DNA of 64,000 bases from positions 146,142-210,141 of the forward strand of contig JBPYCQ010000003.1 in NCBI GenBank assembly GCA_051846895.1. The letters are read 5' to 3'. Below the pieces are notes generated by a model. The model did no database searches. It was not told where the DNA came from and saw nothing but the letters and a program-made list of their open reading frames with translations. This DNA comes from CALKAL01 sp051846895. Its GTDB lineage: Bacteria > Bacillota > Bacilli > Bacillales > Alkalibacillaceae. Shown piece after piece: positions 41,435 through 50,581 of this stretch. Every line of letters starts with the position of its first letter. The first letter of the stretch is position 1. A program made the position numbers and the translations under genes.

Positions 41435-42256
41435 TTAATGTCTGTTACCTTTTCCTTTGCCTTTATGTTTCCACTTTGATTTATGTTTTTTATTTTTTTC
41501 TAATGAATGTACAGAATAGTTTTTATCGCGGTCTTTCTCAATACGGTCAGTTACTTCCATATCTTCATCGTCTTGTTCTTCCTTACTTTCATCTTGATCA
41601 TCTGAGTCCATGTCTTCTGTTTCATCTGAATCGTTTTCCTCAGTTTCGTCTGATTCTTCTTTTTCATTATCATCTTCTGCAAATTCATCTGTAATTTCTA
41701 ATAATCGTTCTATTAAGGGAGAAATATCTCCATACTTGGCTTCTAATCGGTCCAATGCACGCTTAATATTTCTCTTTAAAGCTGCTTTTGCCACAGGATT
41801 TTTAACTTTTTCCAAATTTAAAGCTAAAGAAATGACATTTTGCCCGTAATGTTTACGGTTAAATTTTTCTTCTTTTTCGCTATCTTCTTTATTCTGCTCT
41901 TCTTTATCTTCATCTTTTTCTGACTGCTCAAACACTTCAATTGACTCTTCTAATAAACGTTTTGCCTCTTCAACATGACCTTCATCATAAAGTTTTTGCG
42001 CTTGTTCTATTTGCTGTTCCGCCCAGTCTAATAAAACTTTTGCACTTTCTGAGTCTTCAACTTCTAAAGCCCTATTCAATTGTGTAGTAAGTAATAATAC
42101 ATAATCAAACAATTCACTTTCCAAATTTACCTCTGTCTTTTCTGCTTCATTTTCAGCATCTTCCGTTTCCTCTGCTGAGACCCCAAAGGTTGTAATGACT
42201 AGTGAAAAAATAATAGCTAGGGATAAAAGATACGTCCATGTTTTCTTTTTATTCAT
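41435..42256 (-). CDS. DUF5667-like secreted protein with acidic/basic low-complexity tail
   Basis: 273 aa from the ATG at 42256 (GAGGTGAAG site). Sec signal peptide (TYLLSLAIIFSLVITTFGVSAEE, cleavage about ASA/VSA-E near residue 28). A helical core (LLLTTQLNRALEVEDSESAK, AEQQIEQAQKLYDEGHVEEA, NPVAKAALKRNIKRALDRLE) resembles DUF5667. It is followed by a stretch that is almost only Glu/Asp/Ser/Lys (residues ~195-245) and a strongly basic end (KSKWKHKGKGKGN). Similar tails occur in the RsgI protein of this window. Role unknown; the domain is often found next to sigma/anti-sigma genes. Confidence 0.7.
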   Translation of the reverse strand: MNKKKTWTYLLSLAIIFSLVITTFGVSAEETEDAENEAEKTEVNLESELFDYVLLLTTQLNRALEVEDSESAKVLLDWAEQQIEQAQKLYDEGHVEEAKRLLEESIEVFEQSEKDEDKEEQNKEDSEKEEKFNRKHYGQNVISLALNLEKVKNPVAKAALKRNIKRALDRLEAKYGDISPLIERLLEITDEFAEDDNEKEESDETEENDSDETEDMDSDDQDESKEEQDDEDMEVTDRIEKDRDKNYSVHSLEKNKKHKSKWKHKGKGKGNRH

Positions 42257-42601
42257 AATCTTCACCTCGATTTAAGCTTTACTATAGCTTACGAGGGATA
42301 GGCTTTTATTTTGGGGGTATTTTTATAAACTTGTTTATTTTTTGACAAGTTTAGCGAATACTCTTTATAAAGGTACCCGATCTAGTCTCATTTTCACCGA
42401 TAAAAAAATTTACCAGTAAACAAAAAAAGATACCCATATAAATTCCTTTAAAGCTACTTCAGCCCATTTAGCGAGCTGATAATTTGTTGAACTGTAATAA
42501 AAAACACCAACTTTGCCATTCATGTCAGCCCTTCACAGTTATTCATTAATAATGTACCCCAATTTAACAAAGATTTTTTTAATGAACTGAATGGACTTTT
42601 G
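42257..42601. other. 345-bp intergenic region upstream of the DUF5667 gene
   Basis: No gene seen. On the minus strand it holds a TTGTCA box near 42350 and the string ATACCCCCA (near 42318), which resembles a SigI -35 element, with CGTAA 19 bp further on. No hairpin terminator for azlD was found here. Confidence 0.4.
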
Positions 42602-42895
42602 TTACATCGTTAATAAAAACACTGTCAAAATTGCACCTAATACTGCAAATATCACATTAATATTAAATAGTGCGATGGCTGCCGCAATAAGTCCACCTAC
42701 AATACCGATTAATGGTTTCTCTGGAATTACTTTCATAATCCCAGGAAAAATGAGGGCTCCTAATGCTGCAAAAGGAATCGCATTCAACCAGCGATTGATC
42801 CAAGGTCTGAATGTTAGCTTATCCATAACAAAAGCTGGGATTAAACGAGGTACTGCTGTTACAATGGCCATACCGATAATAATTGCAATAATCAT
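42602..42895 (-). CDS. azlD: AzlD-like branched-chain amino acid export subunit
   Basis: 97 aa; ATG overlapping the azlC stop by 4 bp. Four hydrophobic helices; MAIVTAVPRLIPAFVMDKLT and NAIPFAALGALIFPGI are typical AzlD. It works with AzlC to export branched-chain amino acids or analogues such as azaleucine. The pair is transcribed azlC-azlD on the minus strand. Confidence 0.92.
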   Translation of the reverse strand: MIIAIIIGMAIVTAVPRLIPAFVMDKLTFRPWINRWLNAIPFAALGALIFPGIMKVIPEKPLIGIVGGLIAAAIALFNINVIFAVLGAILTVFLLTM

Positions 42896-43638
42896 ACCTC
42901 ATCCTCCTTCAGCATGACGATTCCGAAAGAACTTCCGACAAGTGTGGCAATAACGATTGCCCAGCCTTCTTTTTCATCTTGAAAACCTAAATATTTTATC
43001 AAAAGGAAATTGATCATCATACTTATAAATGCGATTAGTCCGAGCTTCCATTCTTTCTTTACAGATGGAATTAATAAACCTATAAACATCGCGTAAAGAG
43101 CAATTCCCATACTTTCACTCAATGCAGCAGGCAACAAGTCACCTATTAGCGCTCCTAATAAACTTCCAAAAACCCATGAAAAATAAGCAACTAAAAACAT
43201 TGTGACATAAAAGAACACGCCATTTGATTTTTTCGCTTCTTCCCCATGTAAAGACGATACGGCAAAAGTCTCATCAGTTAATCCAACAGATAGTAATAAC
43301 TTCCATCTCATAGGGAAATGTTTGGCTTTATTCATAAAAGACATACTCATAATAAAGTGTCTAAAGTTTAAGACGAAAGTGGCAATCACAACTTGAATTA
43401 ATAAGGCTCCTTGAGCAATCATGTTTGCTGCCATAAATTGTGATGCTCCAGCAAAAACTAACACACTCATCATCGTTGTTTCAAAAATAGTTAATCCTGA
43501 TTGCATTGCAAGAACACCATAAGCAATGGCAATAGGTAAATATCCTAAAAAGATTGGAAAACCGGCTAAAGCGCCTTTTTTAATGGCTGCTTTTTTTGAT
43601 TGTAAAGGTTCATTTATTCCTGTCGACACATGCTCCAA
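42892..43638 (-). CDS. azlC: AzlC family branched-chain amino acid permease
   Basis: 248 aa with a TTG start (AGTAGG site); a GTG three codons later is an alternative. Seven or eight helices with FPIFLGYLPIAIAYGVLA, VFAGASQFMAANMI, and NFRHFIMSMSF, which are characteristic of AzlC. Large subunit of the AzlCD exporter. No AzlB-type regulator is nearby. Confidence 0.93.
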   Translation of the reverse strand: MEHVSTGINEPLQSKKAAIKKGALAGFPIFLGYLPIAIAYGVLAMQSGLTIFETTMMSVLVFAGASQFMAANMIAQGALLIQVVIATFVLNFRHFIMSMSFMNKAKHFPMRWKLLLSVGLTDETFAVSSLHGEEAKKSNGVFFYVTMFLVAYFSWVFGSLLGALIGDLLPAALSESMGIALYAMFIGLLIPSVKKEWKLGLIAFISMMINFLLIKYLGFQDEKEGWAIVIATLVGSSFGIVMLKEDEV

Positions 43639-43718
43639 TGCATTACCTACTCTCGTAAAGTTTTTCTAATGATTGTATAATATTTTTAGAAAATTGAAAA
43701 GCAAACTGTTCTGACTTT

Positions 43719-44897
43719 TTATAAAAATTGATTAATTGCTACATACAAGACCACTGTTAGAATAACGACTAACCACGCTGGTCGCTTCCAAAACTGCAAT
43801 AAACTAAAAGATATTAAAGCAACAGCAAAATCCACTGGCGCTTGTATACCGCTTGTAAAAATAGGCTCATAAAAGGCCGCTATCAAAATACCTACAACGG
43901 CTGCATTAATACCTATAAAAGCGGCCCGTAAAGATTTATTTTTACTTATCGAATTCCAAAAAGGTAGAACAGCCGTGAGCAACAAAAAGGAAGGCAAAAA
44001 TATCGCAATCGTAGCAATGACTGCTCCTAACACCCCATCAACAGCAGCACCGATATAGCTTGAAAAAGTAAATAAGGGCCCTGGTACCGCCTGTGCTGCA
44101 CCGTAACCTGCTAAAAACAGCTCGTCTGTCAGTAATCCACTTGGAACGACCTCTTTCTCTAAAAGTGGTAAGACAACATGTCCACCAGCAAAAACGAGTG
44201 AACCAACACGATAGAAAGTGTCAAATAACTGTATGTAAAGATGGTTGACATATTGACTTAATATAGGTAAACCACTTAGCAAACCGAAAAATATTACAAA
44301 GCTAAATACGCCTATTTTTTTGGAAAGTTTGATCGAAACTTTGGCAGCTTTGTTCGTCTCTATATTTTTGAAAAATAACCACCCAAAAATACCAGCAATG
44401 ATAATGACAACAATTTGCATACTTGCATAAGGAGTAATTAAAATTAATACCGCAGCACCGACGGCAAAGCTGATTCTTGGAAGGTCTGGAGTCAGCTTTT
44501 TACCCATATTTAAAATAGCATGTAAGACGACAGCTACTGCTACAATTTTTAAACTATGAATAACAAGTGATTGGCTTACATCAAATTGCATAACATAATA
44601 GGCGAATAATATAAGTAAAATGACAGATGGTAACGTGAAACCGACCCATGCAAGAATTCCACCAATCATTCCACCACGAATCATCCCAATTGAAATACCC
44701 ACTTGACTACTCGCAGGACCAGGCAGAAATTGACATAGTGCGATTAAATCAGCATACGCTTGATCAGTTAACCATTTTCTTCTTTTTACATACTCTTCTT
44801 GGAAGTATGCAAGATGAGCAACAGGTCCGCCAAAAGATGTTAAACCTAATCTCAAAGCAACTAAAAATATTTCTGTATATCTGTTAAGTTTTTTCAA
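43719..44897 (-). CDS. chrA: Chromate transporter ChrA (two-domain form)
   Basis: 392 aa, TTG start with GGTGG. Two homologous CHR domains: SFGGPVAHLAYFQEEYVKRRKWL near residue 20 with LCQFLPGPASSQ, and FAGGHVVLPLLEKEVVP with GYGAAQAVPGPLFTFSSYIG in the second half. About ten membrane helices. It exports chromate (or sulfate-like oxyanions) from the cytoplasm. Monocistronic; its upstream region overlaps the terminator of the neighbouring chemoreceptor gene. Confidence 0.95.
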   Translation of the reverse strand: MKKLNRYTEIFLVALRLGLTSFGGPVAHLAYFQEEYVKRRKWLTDQAYADLIALCQFLPGPASSQVGISIGMIRGGMIGGILAWVGFTLPSVILLILFAYYVMQFDVSQSLVIHSLKIVAVAVVLHAILNMGKKLTPDLPRISFAVGAAVLILITPYASMQIVVIIIAGIFGWLFFKNIETNKAAKVSIKLSKKIGVFSFVIFFGLLSGLPILSQYVNHLYIQLFDTFYRVGSLVFAGGHVVLPLLEKEVVPSGLLTDELFLAGYGAAQAVPGPLFTFSSYIGAAVDGVLGAVIATIAIFLPSFLLLTAVLPFWNSISKNKSLRAAFIGINAAVVGILIAAFYEPIFTSGIQAPVDFAVALISFSLLQFWKRPAWLVVILTVVLYVAINQFL

Positions 44898-44953
44898 ATA
44901 ACCACCGCTCTCATCACCAAGTTCTTAAGGAAAGGTTAAATTATATTAAAGCA

Positions 44954-44993
44954 TAAAAAAGAGCTGCTTTAAATGAAATGCAGCCTCTTTTTT
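44954..44993 (-). terminator. Terminator behind the chemoreceptor gene
   Basis: Minus strand AAGAGGCTGC/GCAGCTCTT (one bulge) then TTTTTATG, 7 bp after the stop. Confidence 0.85.
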
Positions 44994-44999
44994 AAAAAA

Positions 45000-46745
45000 C
45001 TATATTTTGAATTTACTCACTTGCTTCGCTAGTTGATCAGCTAAAGTTTCTAAATCTAATGCCGCTCTTGAAACTTCTTCCATTGAACTGTTCGTCTGTT
45101 CAATCGTAGCAGCTGTCTCTTCAACTCCTGCAGCTGATTCTTCAGAAATAGACGCAATTTCTTCAATTGATTGATTCATTTCGACACTTTGATCCAATAC
45201 ATCTTTAAGGTTAACGGAAATATCTTTAATTTTATTTGCAACTTCATGGATTGTTTCGTTAATTTGTACAAAAGTGTCTTGTGTACTTTCGATTTGTTTC
45301 GAACCTTCCTCTACTTCCTGATAGCCAGATTCTAGAGAATGGGTAACTACTTTCGATTCTTCTTGGATCTTTCCAACGATTGTTGTAATATCGCCAACAG
45401 AATTTGCTACTTCTTCAGCGAGCTTTCGAACTTCATCAGCGACAACAGCAAAGCCTTTACCATGCTCACCCGCACGAGCTGCTTCAATCGCCGCATTTAA
45501 CGCCAATAAATTTGTTTGATCTGCGATATCTTTAATGACCTCTACTAGCTGTGATATTTCATTTGATTGATGATCTAGTCCTTTAACTTTATCAACCGCA
45601 TCAGCGACAATGCCATGAATGCGAGACATCTGACCTACTGATGCTAGCATTTTTTCTCTACCTTCTTCAGTTAATTGTAAAACTGATTGCGATACTTCGC
45701 TTACATTTTCGCCATTTTCAAAAGATGCGGTCACTTTATTCACTAATAGTTCCATTTTCTCAGATACGTGACTGATACTTTGTGACTGATTTTCAGCGCC
45801 CGTTGACAATTCATGCATAGTTGAAGCGATTTGTTCACTGCCCTCTTTCACTTCATTAGCTGATTGCGTTAACGCTTCACTTTGATGATTTACCGAGTTT
45901 GAAGCTTCATTAAGCTGACGAATCGTTTCATATAAGTTTTGTTTCATTTCGTTAATTGATTGAGCTAAATACCCTATTTCATCTTTCGCTTTGATGTGAA
46001 CTGAGTCGACCGATAGATTTCCTTTTGATATTTCACGAGCAACTCGAGCAACAGAATTAATATTACGTCTAACTCCGCGATTTATAAAGAACAATAAAAT
46101 AAAAGATATAATGACAACAGTACCTATTCCTACTATTAAGGAGCTATTAACTTGTCTAAAAACAGTGTTTGTTTCACTCTGAGAAGCGACATAATCATCA
46201 ATGACTGATTGACGCAAATTATTTAATAATTTTATCGTCGTTTCTCGAATGATACTTACTCTCGAACGCCCATTATTTGCGTTATTACGACTTTCTACAG
46301 CAGGAACAATTTGATCATAAAGAATTTCATTTACTTGAACATTGTTATCTATAATCTTATCGAGTAAATCAATTTGTTCGCCTTCTAAGTAAGGTCGTAT
46401 TTGTTGCTCCAAATCAATAAACTCTTGATCAACTCGCTCATATTCTGATAAGAAGCTATTCGCTTTAAAAGTTATGTAATCAGCGATAAAAATATCTTTC
46501 TCCCTAAATAATGATCCCATATGTTCAATATCAATGGCGCGTTCTGTACGTTCAGCTTGTAATTCTAAGGTTTCCTCGGTATCTAATAATTTTACAAACA
46601 CAAAACCTGATGCAGCTATAAATAATAAAATGGCAACGATAAATACAGACCCAAACTTTTTACCAATAGTTTGCCTAAATATCCTTGGTTTTTTATTGCT
46701 AGATGTTTTCTGCTTTTCTTTTTTCGGCTTAAATATTTTTTTCAA
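45000..46745 (-). CDS. Methyl-accepting chemotaxis protein
   Basis: 581 aa from the TTG at 46745, nine bases after AGGAGGT. A basic cytoplasmic N terminus (KKIFKPKKEKQKTSSNKK), helix 1 FGSVFIVAILLFIAASGFVFV, a ~150-residue external helical bundle sensor (four-helix type, no Cache motif seen), helix 2 SLIVGIGTVVIISFILLFFI, HAMP, and the signalling hairpin IADQTNLLALNAAIEAARAG ... GFAVVADEVRKLAEE with Gln/Glu methylation sites. It controls CheA-CheY; ligand unknown. Monocistronic. Confidence 0.95.
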   Translation of the reverse strand: MKKIFKPKKEKQKTSSNKKPRIFRQTIGKKFGSVFIVAILLFIAASGFVFVKLLDTEETLELQAERTERAIDIEHMGSLFREKDIFIADYITFKANSFLSEYERVDQEFIDLEQQIRPYLEGEQIDLLDKIIDNNVQVNEILYDQIVPAVESRNNANNGRSRVSIIRETTIKLLNNLRQSVIDDYVASQSETNTVFRQVNSSLIVGIGTVVIISFILLFFINRGVRRNINSVARVAREISKGNLSVDSVHIKAKDEIGYLAQSINEMKQNLYETIRQLNEASNSVNHQSEALTQSANEVKEGSEQIASTMHELSTGAENQSQSISHVSEKMELLVNKVTASFENGENVSEVSQSVLQLTEEGREKMLASVGQMSRIHGIVADAVDKVKGLDHQSNEISQLVEVIKDIADQTNLLALNAAIEAARAGEHGKGFAVVADEVRKLAEEVANSVGDITTIVGKIQEESKVVTHSLESGYQEVEEGSKQIESTQDTFVQINETIHEVANKIKDISVNLKDVLDQSVEMNQSIEEIASISEESAAGVEETAATIEQTNSSMEEVSRAALDLETLADQLAKQVSKFKI

Positions 46746-46842
46746 TATGTGTCTACCTCCTGTATAACTTAATGCCATTTCCTTATATAAAAGCTATCAT
46801 TAAATTCTACAGGAATCAACATAGTTTTACAGAATACTTAAT

Positions 46843-48009
46843 TTATTCGATTAATAATGGTTTTATAAACACTTTTCCCCCTAATAATTGTCCTATCAGG
46901 TCATTAATCTTTTGAATATAAGATGCCGAAACTTGATAAGGCTTAGTTAAATAATTAATAGTAAAGTAACCTGTGCTTGTTGTTATATCTTGGTCAATAA
47001 ATAACACGGGTTCAGAATATAATTTTGTATGAATCAATTCTCGCTTTACTTCATCGAAATTACTCGAGTATATTTTTTCCCCATCATCATTTATTTGTAG
47101 AAATGAAATCTCTTCCTCGTCATGAACTTGTTTATTATAAAAATGTTCAATAAATGAGGCGTCGATTTCACTACATCTTAACGAAAAGAGCTTGTCATTA
47201 GGTACCTGCTCCCATAATGCTCTTCCTAACGAATAAACATTTATTCCTTCTTTTTCTTTTGCATGTAAAGCAGCTTCACATAGAGCGAGCTCCATCTTAG
47301 TCTGTTTATCTAAAGGTAAGCCTTCTAGTAGTTTCATTTGCCAATACGAAGCCCAACCTTCATTCATGATTTTTAATTTCTTTAGTGCGTAAAAATATAG
47401 GCTTTCATGTTTCATTAAGTTAGCTAACCTTTTTTGCCATGATTGAAATGTGCGACTTCTCTCAATAACTTTATCGTATAAATCTAAAGAATATCTTTGA
47501 TGATCTTCAAAAACTTGACTCGTTACATGAAAAGTTTTTTCTTTTTGGTACACATATGAGTAAATGGGCGACCATGTTAGATGATAAATGTTTCGCAATT
47601 TTTCTATAAACGTCTGAACTTCACTTTTTCCAACTGTTTGAATCATATCGTCGATAAACGGTAATAAATGATTTTTAATCATCCTCAATTCAACCTTCAC
47701 ACGCTCAAACATAGGATGACTGTTTACAAAATCAATGTGCCCAAGACAATGGGCAATGGCGAATAAATTCATCTCATCACTATTGTTTTTGTTTAAATAA
47801 ATCGTATGAGGATTTCCTACAATAAAAACTTCTGGACTGTAATATGTTGGGTGATGTGATGAATTAAAAATTAAAGCATCATAACCTGTTTCCAAGAGTT
47901 GGTTCATTTTTTGTTGGTTAGCGTATTTTATTTCAAAGCTTTCAATGTTAAGTGAATAATATTTTGCGACATTCAGCAAATCATTTAAATGTTTTTCCGT
48001 CAAACTCAT
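46843..48009 (-). CDS. Short SpoVR-family protein
   Basis: 388 aa from the ATG at 48009 (GAGAGGGAA site). SpoVR family is supported by AHCLGHIDFVNSHPMF near residue 90, IMNEGWASYWQMKLLEGL near residue 225, ALWEQVPNDKLFSLR and the C-terminal ATS-like IDASFIEHFYNKQVHDEEEI. B. subtilis SpoVR, involved in spore cortex formation, has 468 aa, so this protein is some 80 residues shorter, mostly at the N terminus. It is probably a divergent paralogue. It follows a YhcN-like spore lipoprotein gene, which supports a sporulation or germination role. Confidence 0.8.
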   Translation of the reverse strand: MSLTEKHLNDLLNVAKYYSLNIESFEIKYANQQKMNQLLETGYDALIFNSSHHPTYYSPEVFIVGNPHTIYLNKNNSDEMNLFAIAHCLGHIDFVNSHPMFERVKVELRMIKNHLLPFIDDMIQTVGKSEVQTFIEKLRNIYHLTWSPIYSYVYQKEKTFHVTSQVFEDHQRYSLDLYDKVIERSRTFQSWQKRLANLMKHESLYFYALKKLKIMNEGWASYWQMKLLEGLPLDKQTKMELALCEAALHAKEKEGINVYSLGRALWEQVPNDKLFSLRCSEIDASFIEHFYNKQVHDEEEISFLQINDDGEKIYSSNFDEVKRELIHTKLYSEPVLFIDQDITTSTGYFTINYLTKPYQVSASYIQKINDLIGQLLGGKVFIKPLLIE

Positions 48010-48025
48010 ATCATTCCCTCTCAAA

Positions 48026-48072
48026 TATAAAAACTCAGATGAAGCATTATATGTGCCTCATCTGAGTTTTAT
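48026..48072 (-). terminator. Terminator behind the YhcN-like gene
   Basis: Perfect 12-bp stem AAACTCAGATGA/TCATCTGAGTTT followed by TTATA on the minus strand; the spoVR-like gene begins 20 bp later, so it may be partly bypassed or spoVR has its own promoter. Confidence 0.85.
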
Positions 48073-48075
48073 TTC

Positions 48076-48768
48076 TTACCTATTTAAATTAGGGAAAATC
48101 CGTTCTAACATATTATTAAATTCTTCAAAGAATCCTTCAATCGGTTCTCCATTTTGAACGTCGTTTACATAGTCATCGACCATTTGTAAAAAGTCTGGGT
48201 TAGCTGATACATATACATTTTCAATGGAATTGTCAGCATTTTGAACGGCGTCAGTTACTCGTTGTTTTAATCCTTCATCTATATCATAATCTTCATTAGT
48301 ATCGTTATTTCGAGCATTATCATCTCGATCTAAGACAACTGCCACATAAGCATTATTGTCACCAGATAATACGTAAGCACGTTCAACCTCATTTACTTCG
48401 TCTGTTACTCGATCAGCAATTCGGTCAGCGACGTCAAAATTATTATCGTTTTGATTCATTCTTGTTCTATCTTGTGTATCATTGTTAGTGCGATTATTGT
48501 TTCTGTTAATCATCCCATTATTGTCTCTGTTGTTCATCCGATTTCTTGTATTTAAATTGCTGTCATTATTACCGCGGTTTGTATAACCATTCATATTGTT
48601 TGGATTTGGGTTTTGATTATAATTATAAAAATTGTCACCTTGATCACCGAATCCTGTACGTTGTAAATCATTCGCATTATTAGGATTATTTAATCCTTCA
48701 TCTGCTGGCTGACACGCAGCAAGCATTAAAAATAATGTTGTAATTGTAATCGTCATGAGAGAACGCAT
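48076..48768 (-). CDS. YhcN/YlaJ-family sporulation lipoprotein
   Basis: 230 aa, ATG with AAGGAGG. Lipobox LAAC with Cys19, then about 80 residues of Asn-rich low complexity (NNPNNANDLQ, NRGNNDSNLNTRNRMNNRDN), then the YhcN/YlaJ domain (PF09580) from ~residue 105: VADRIADRVTDEVNEVERAY, AYVAVVLDRDD, LKQRVTDAVQNADNSIENVY. Family members are spore inner-membrane lipoproteins. Likely expressed in the forespore. Confidence 0.88.
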   Translation of the reverse strand: MRSLMTITITTLFLMLAACQPADEGLNNPNNANDLQRTGFGDQGDNFYNYNQNPNPNNMNGYTNRGNNDSNLNTRNRMNNRDNNGMINRNNNRTNNDTQDRTRMNQNDNNFDVADRIADRVTDEVNEVERAYVLSGDNNAYVAVVLDRDDNARNNDTNEDYDIDEGLKQRVTDAVQNADNSIENVYVSANPDFLQMVDDYVNDVQNGEPIEGFFEEFNNMLERIFPNLNR

Positions 48769-48860
48769 ATCTTTTCCTCCTTTCTTATTCGATCAGTTTT
48801 AGTATTGAATAAGAATGAAGAGAATATGCTTTTTTAGATAAGTTCACAGATTGCCATTTT

Positions 48861-49553
48861 TTACTTTATATTCGATTCAAACATTTTTTTAAGTGGTAAT
48901 GAGCATTCGTTGTTCTCAGTATATGTATGTACATCATCAATAGAAATTCGATCAATTAATTTACCTCCATCGATGATCCACATATTTTTTGCCAATGCAT
49001 GAATGACATTCCAATCATGTGTAATGAATACGATTGTTACCCCACGTTCATTCAATTTTTTTAACCAATTTAACATATCATATTTTGCAGCTAAATCAAC
49101 ACCGACAAACGCTTCATCTAAGAAAATAATTTCTGGTTGATGAATGATTCCAACTGCTAAATTCACTTTTCGCTTCTGTCCACCACTTAAATGATCGATA
49201 CGTTTTTTCATAATACTTTCTAAGTCAAGAACGTCAATCATCTCATCAATGTACGTATTATTTTTTTGCTTAGTCATTTTTTTATAAAAACTTATATGAT
49301 CTTGCACTGAAAGCCCTTCAAATAGTGCTAACTGCTGTGGAACATATCCGACTGGATGCTTTGTAGTCCATTCAGCTTGTCGTATACCTTCTGTTGGTTT
49401 ATTAAGTCCGGCCATTATCCTAAGTAATGTTGACTTACCCGCACCGTTCGGACCAAAGATTGTCATGCAGTCACCTTGATCTAGATCTCCACTAATTTCT
49501 TTTAACAAGTAATGTTCCTTCTTTTTGTAAGATATATTTTTTAAAGAAAGCAT
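48861..49553 (-). CDS. ABC transporter ATPase (ABC-2 exporter)
   Basis: 230 aa from the ATG at 49553 (GGGGGAG site inside the end of the permease gene). Walker A FGPNGAGKST near residue 34, signature LSGGQKRKVNLA near residue 133, Walker B IIFLDEAFVGVD, switch THDWN. It energises the two ABC-2 permeases encoded upstream; all three and the anchored protein are consecutive on the minus strand. Substrate unknown. Confidence 0.92.
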   Translation of the reverse strand: MLSLKNISYKKKEHYLLKEISGDLDQGDCMTIFGPNGAGKSTLLRIMAGLNKPTEGIRQAEWTTKHPVGYVPQQLALFEGLSVQDHISFYKKMTKQKNNTYIDEMIDVLDLESIMKKRIDHLSGGQKRKVNLAVGIIHQPEIIFLDEAFVGVDLAAKYDMLNWLKKLNERGVTIVFITHDWNVIHALAKNMWIIDGGKLIDRISIDDVHTYTENNECSLPLKKMFESNIK

Positions 49554-49564
49554 TATTTCTCCCC

Positions 49565-50581
49565 CTACGTTAAGATCCAAGTCGGTACAAAAATGTAAGT
49601 CCACCATGCATTATTTAAAATATTAGTTTGTAATAATATAAAAACGATTGTAGAAAAAACTGTATACGTAAGGTAACATGCAATAAACGATTCAAAACGT
49701 TGAAAAATTTGCGTTCCTAATAAAACTAATATTGCAGAAATTAAAATTATAAGTAAATCTTTGCTAAGTAAAGAAAATGAATAGGTAACGTTTTCTAAAT
49801 TAAAATAAAGGACATGCAAAATAACCGCTGCTACAATCGAACAAACTAAAGCGACAAATAATAACCATGTCAGCTTTAAACGTAACAAACTATATGGAAT
49901 GAGTTGTAGTCGTTCATAAATCTGTCCGCTTCTCCAAGTGATTAATTTTTTCGCAAACATACTGATGACGACCATACAATATATCCATATCATTAAACGT
50001 ATTAAAGGAAATGTACTCTGCTGTTTATCGTCATCTAGAGTAGTACCTTTATATGATGAAAAATTCATTTTAAAAATAGGGTCAGGACCCAAATATTTTA
50101 ATCCGTAATTATAAACTTCATCCCAGCTTGAACTGTCATTATAATTAGTAACAATGTTTGCCGCTTCTGCTCGGACTACATAATTAACGATATTAGCTGC
50201 GATTTGTTCTTTAATTAGCCCATCAAAAACACTTTGTTCGTGTCTGTACCACGTAATTAAGTCGTCTGTCTTCCCTTCGTAAATCCGCTCCAATGTATCA
50301 TTTGCGAAAGAAAAGACAGCTTCAACTTCACCGCGCTGCAACTTGCCCCAGGGCACTTCTTCCTCTAACTTTATACTAAAAGGTTCTGTATCCTGCAATT
50401 CTTTTATTAGATCAGTAACAATTGGCTGTTGGGCTTGATCGACAAAAACAATCGGAACGTCAATTTCTTCAACTGTCAATTTCATCAAATTGTAAAAGCC
50501 GACTAATAAAATAAGCGGAGTAATAATTAATAAAATAAGTGATAATCGATTTCTTATTAAAGTATTCAAAATAGAATTCAT
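49565..50581 (-). CDS. ABC-2 type permease (YhgE/Pip-like N-terminal region)
   Basis: 338 aa, start overlapping the other permease gene by 4 bp. N-terminal helix (LSLILLIITPLILLVGFYNL), ~150-residue external domain, five C-terminal helices from ~residue 195 (PLIRLMIWIYCMVVISMFA onward). The ABC2_membrane_3 layout is clear although sequence motifs are few. Forms with its neighbour a probable heterodimeric exporter. Confidence 0.8.
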   Translation of the reverse strand: MNSILNTLIRNRLSLILLIITPLILLVGFYNLMKLTVEEIDVPIVFVDQAQQPIVTDLIKELQDTEPFSIKLEEEVPWGKLQRGEVEAVFSFANDTLERIYEGKTDDLITWYRHEQSVFDGLIKEQIAANIVNYVVRAEAANIVTNYNDSSSWDEVYNYGLKYLGPDPIFKMNFSSYKGTTLDDDKQQSTFPLIRLMIWIYCMVVISMFAKKLITWRSGQIYERLQLIPYSLLRLKLTWLLFVALVCSIVAAVILHVLYFNLENVTYSFSLLSKDLLIILISAILVLLGTQIFQRFESFIACYLTYTVFSTIVFILLQTNILNNAWWTYIFVPTWILT

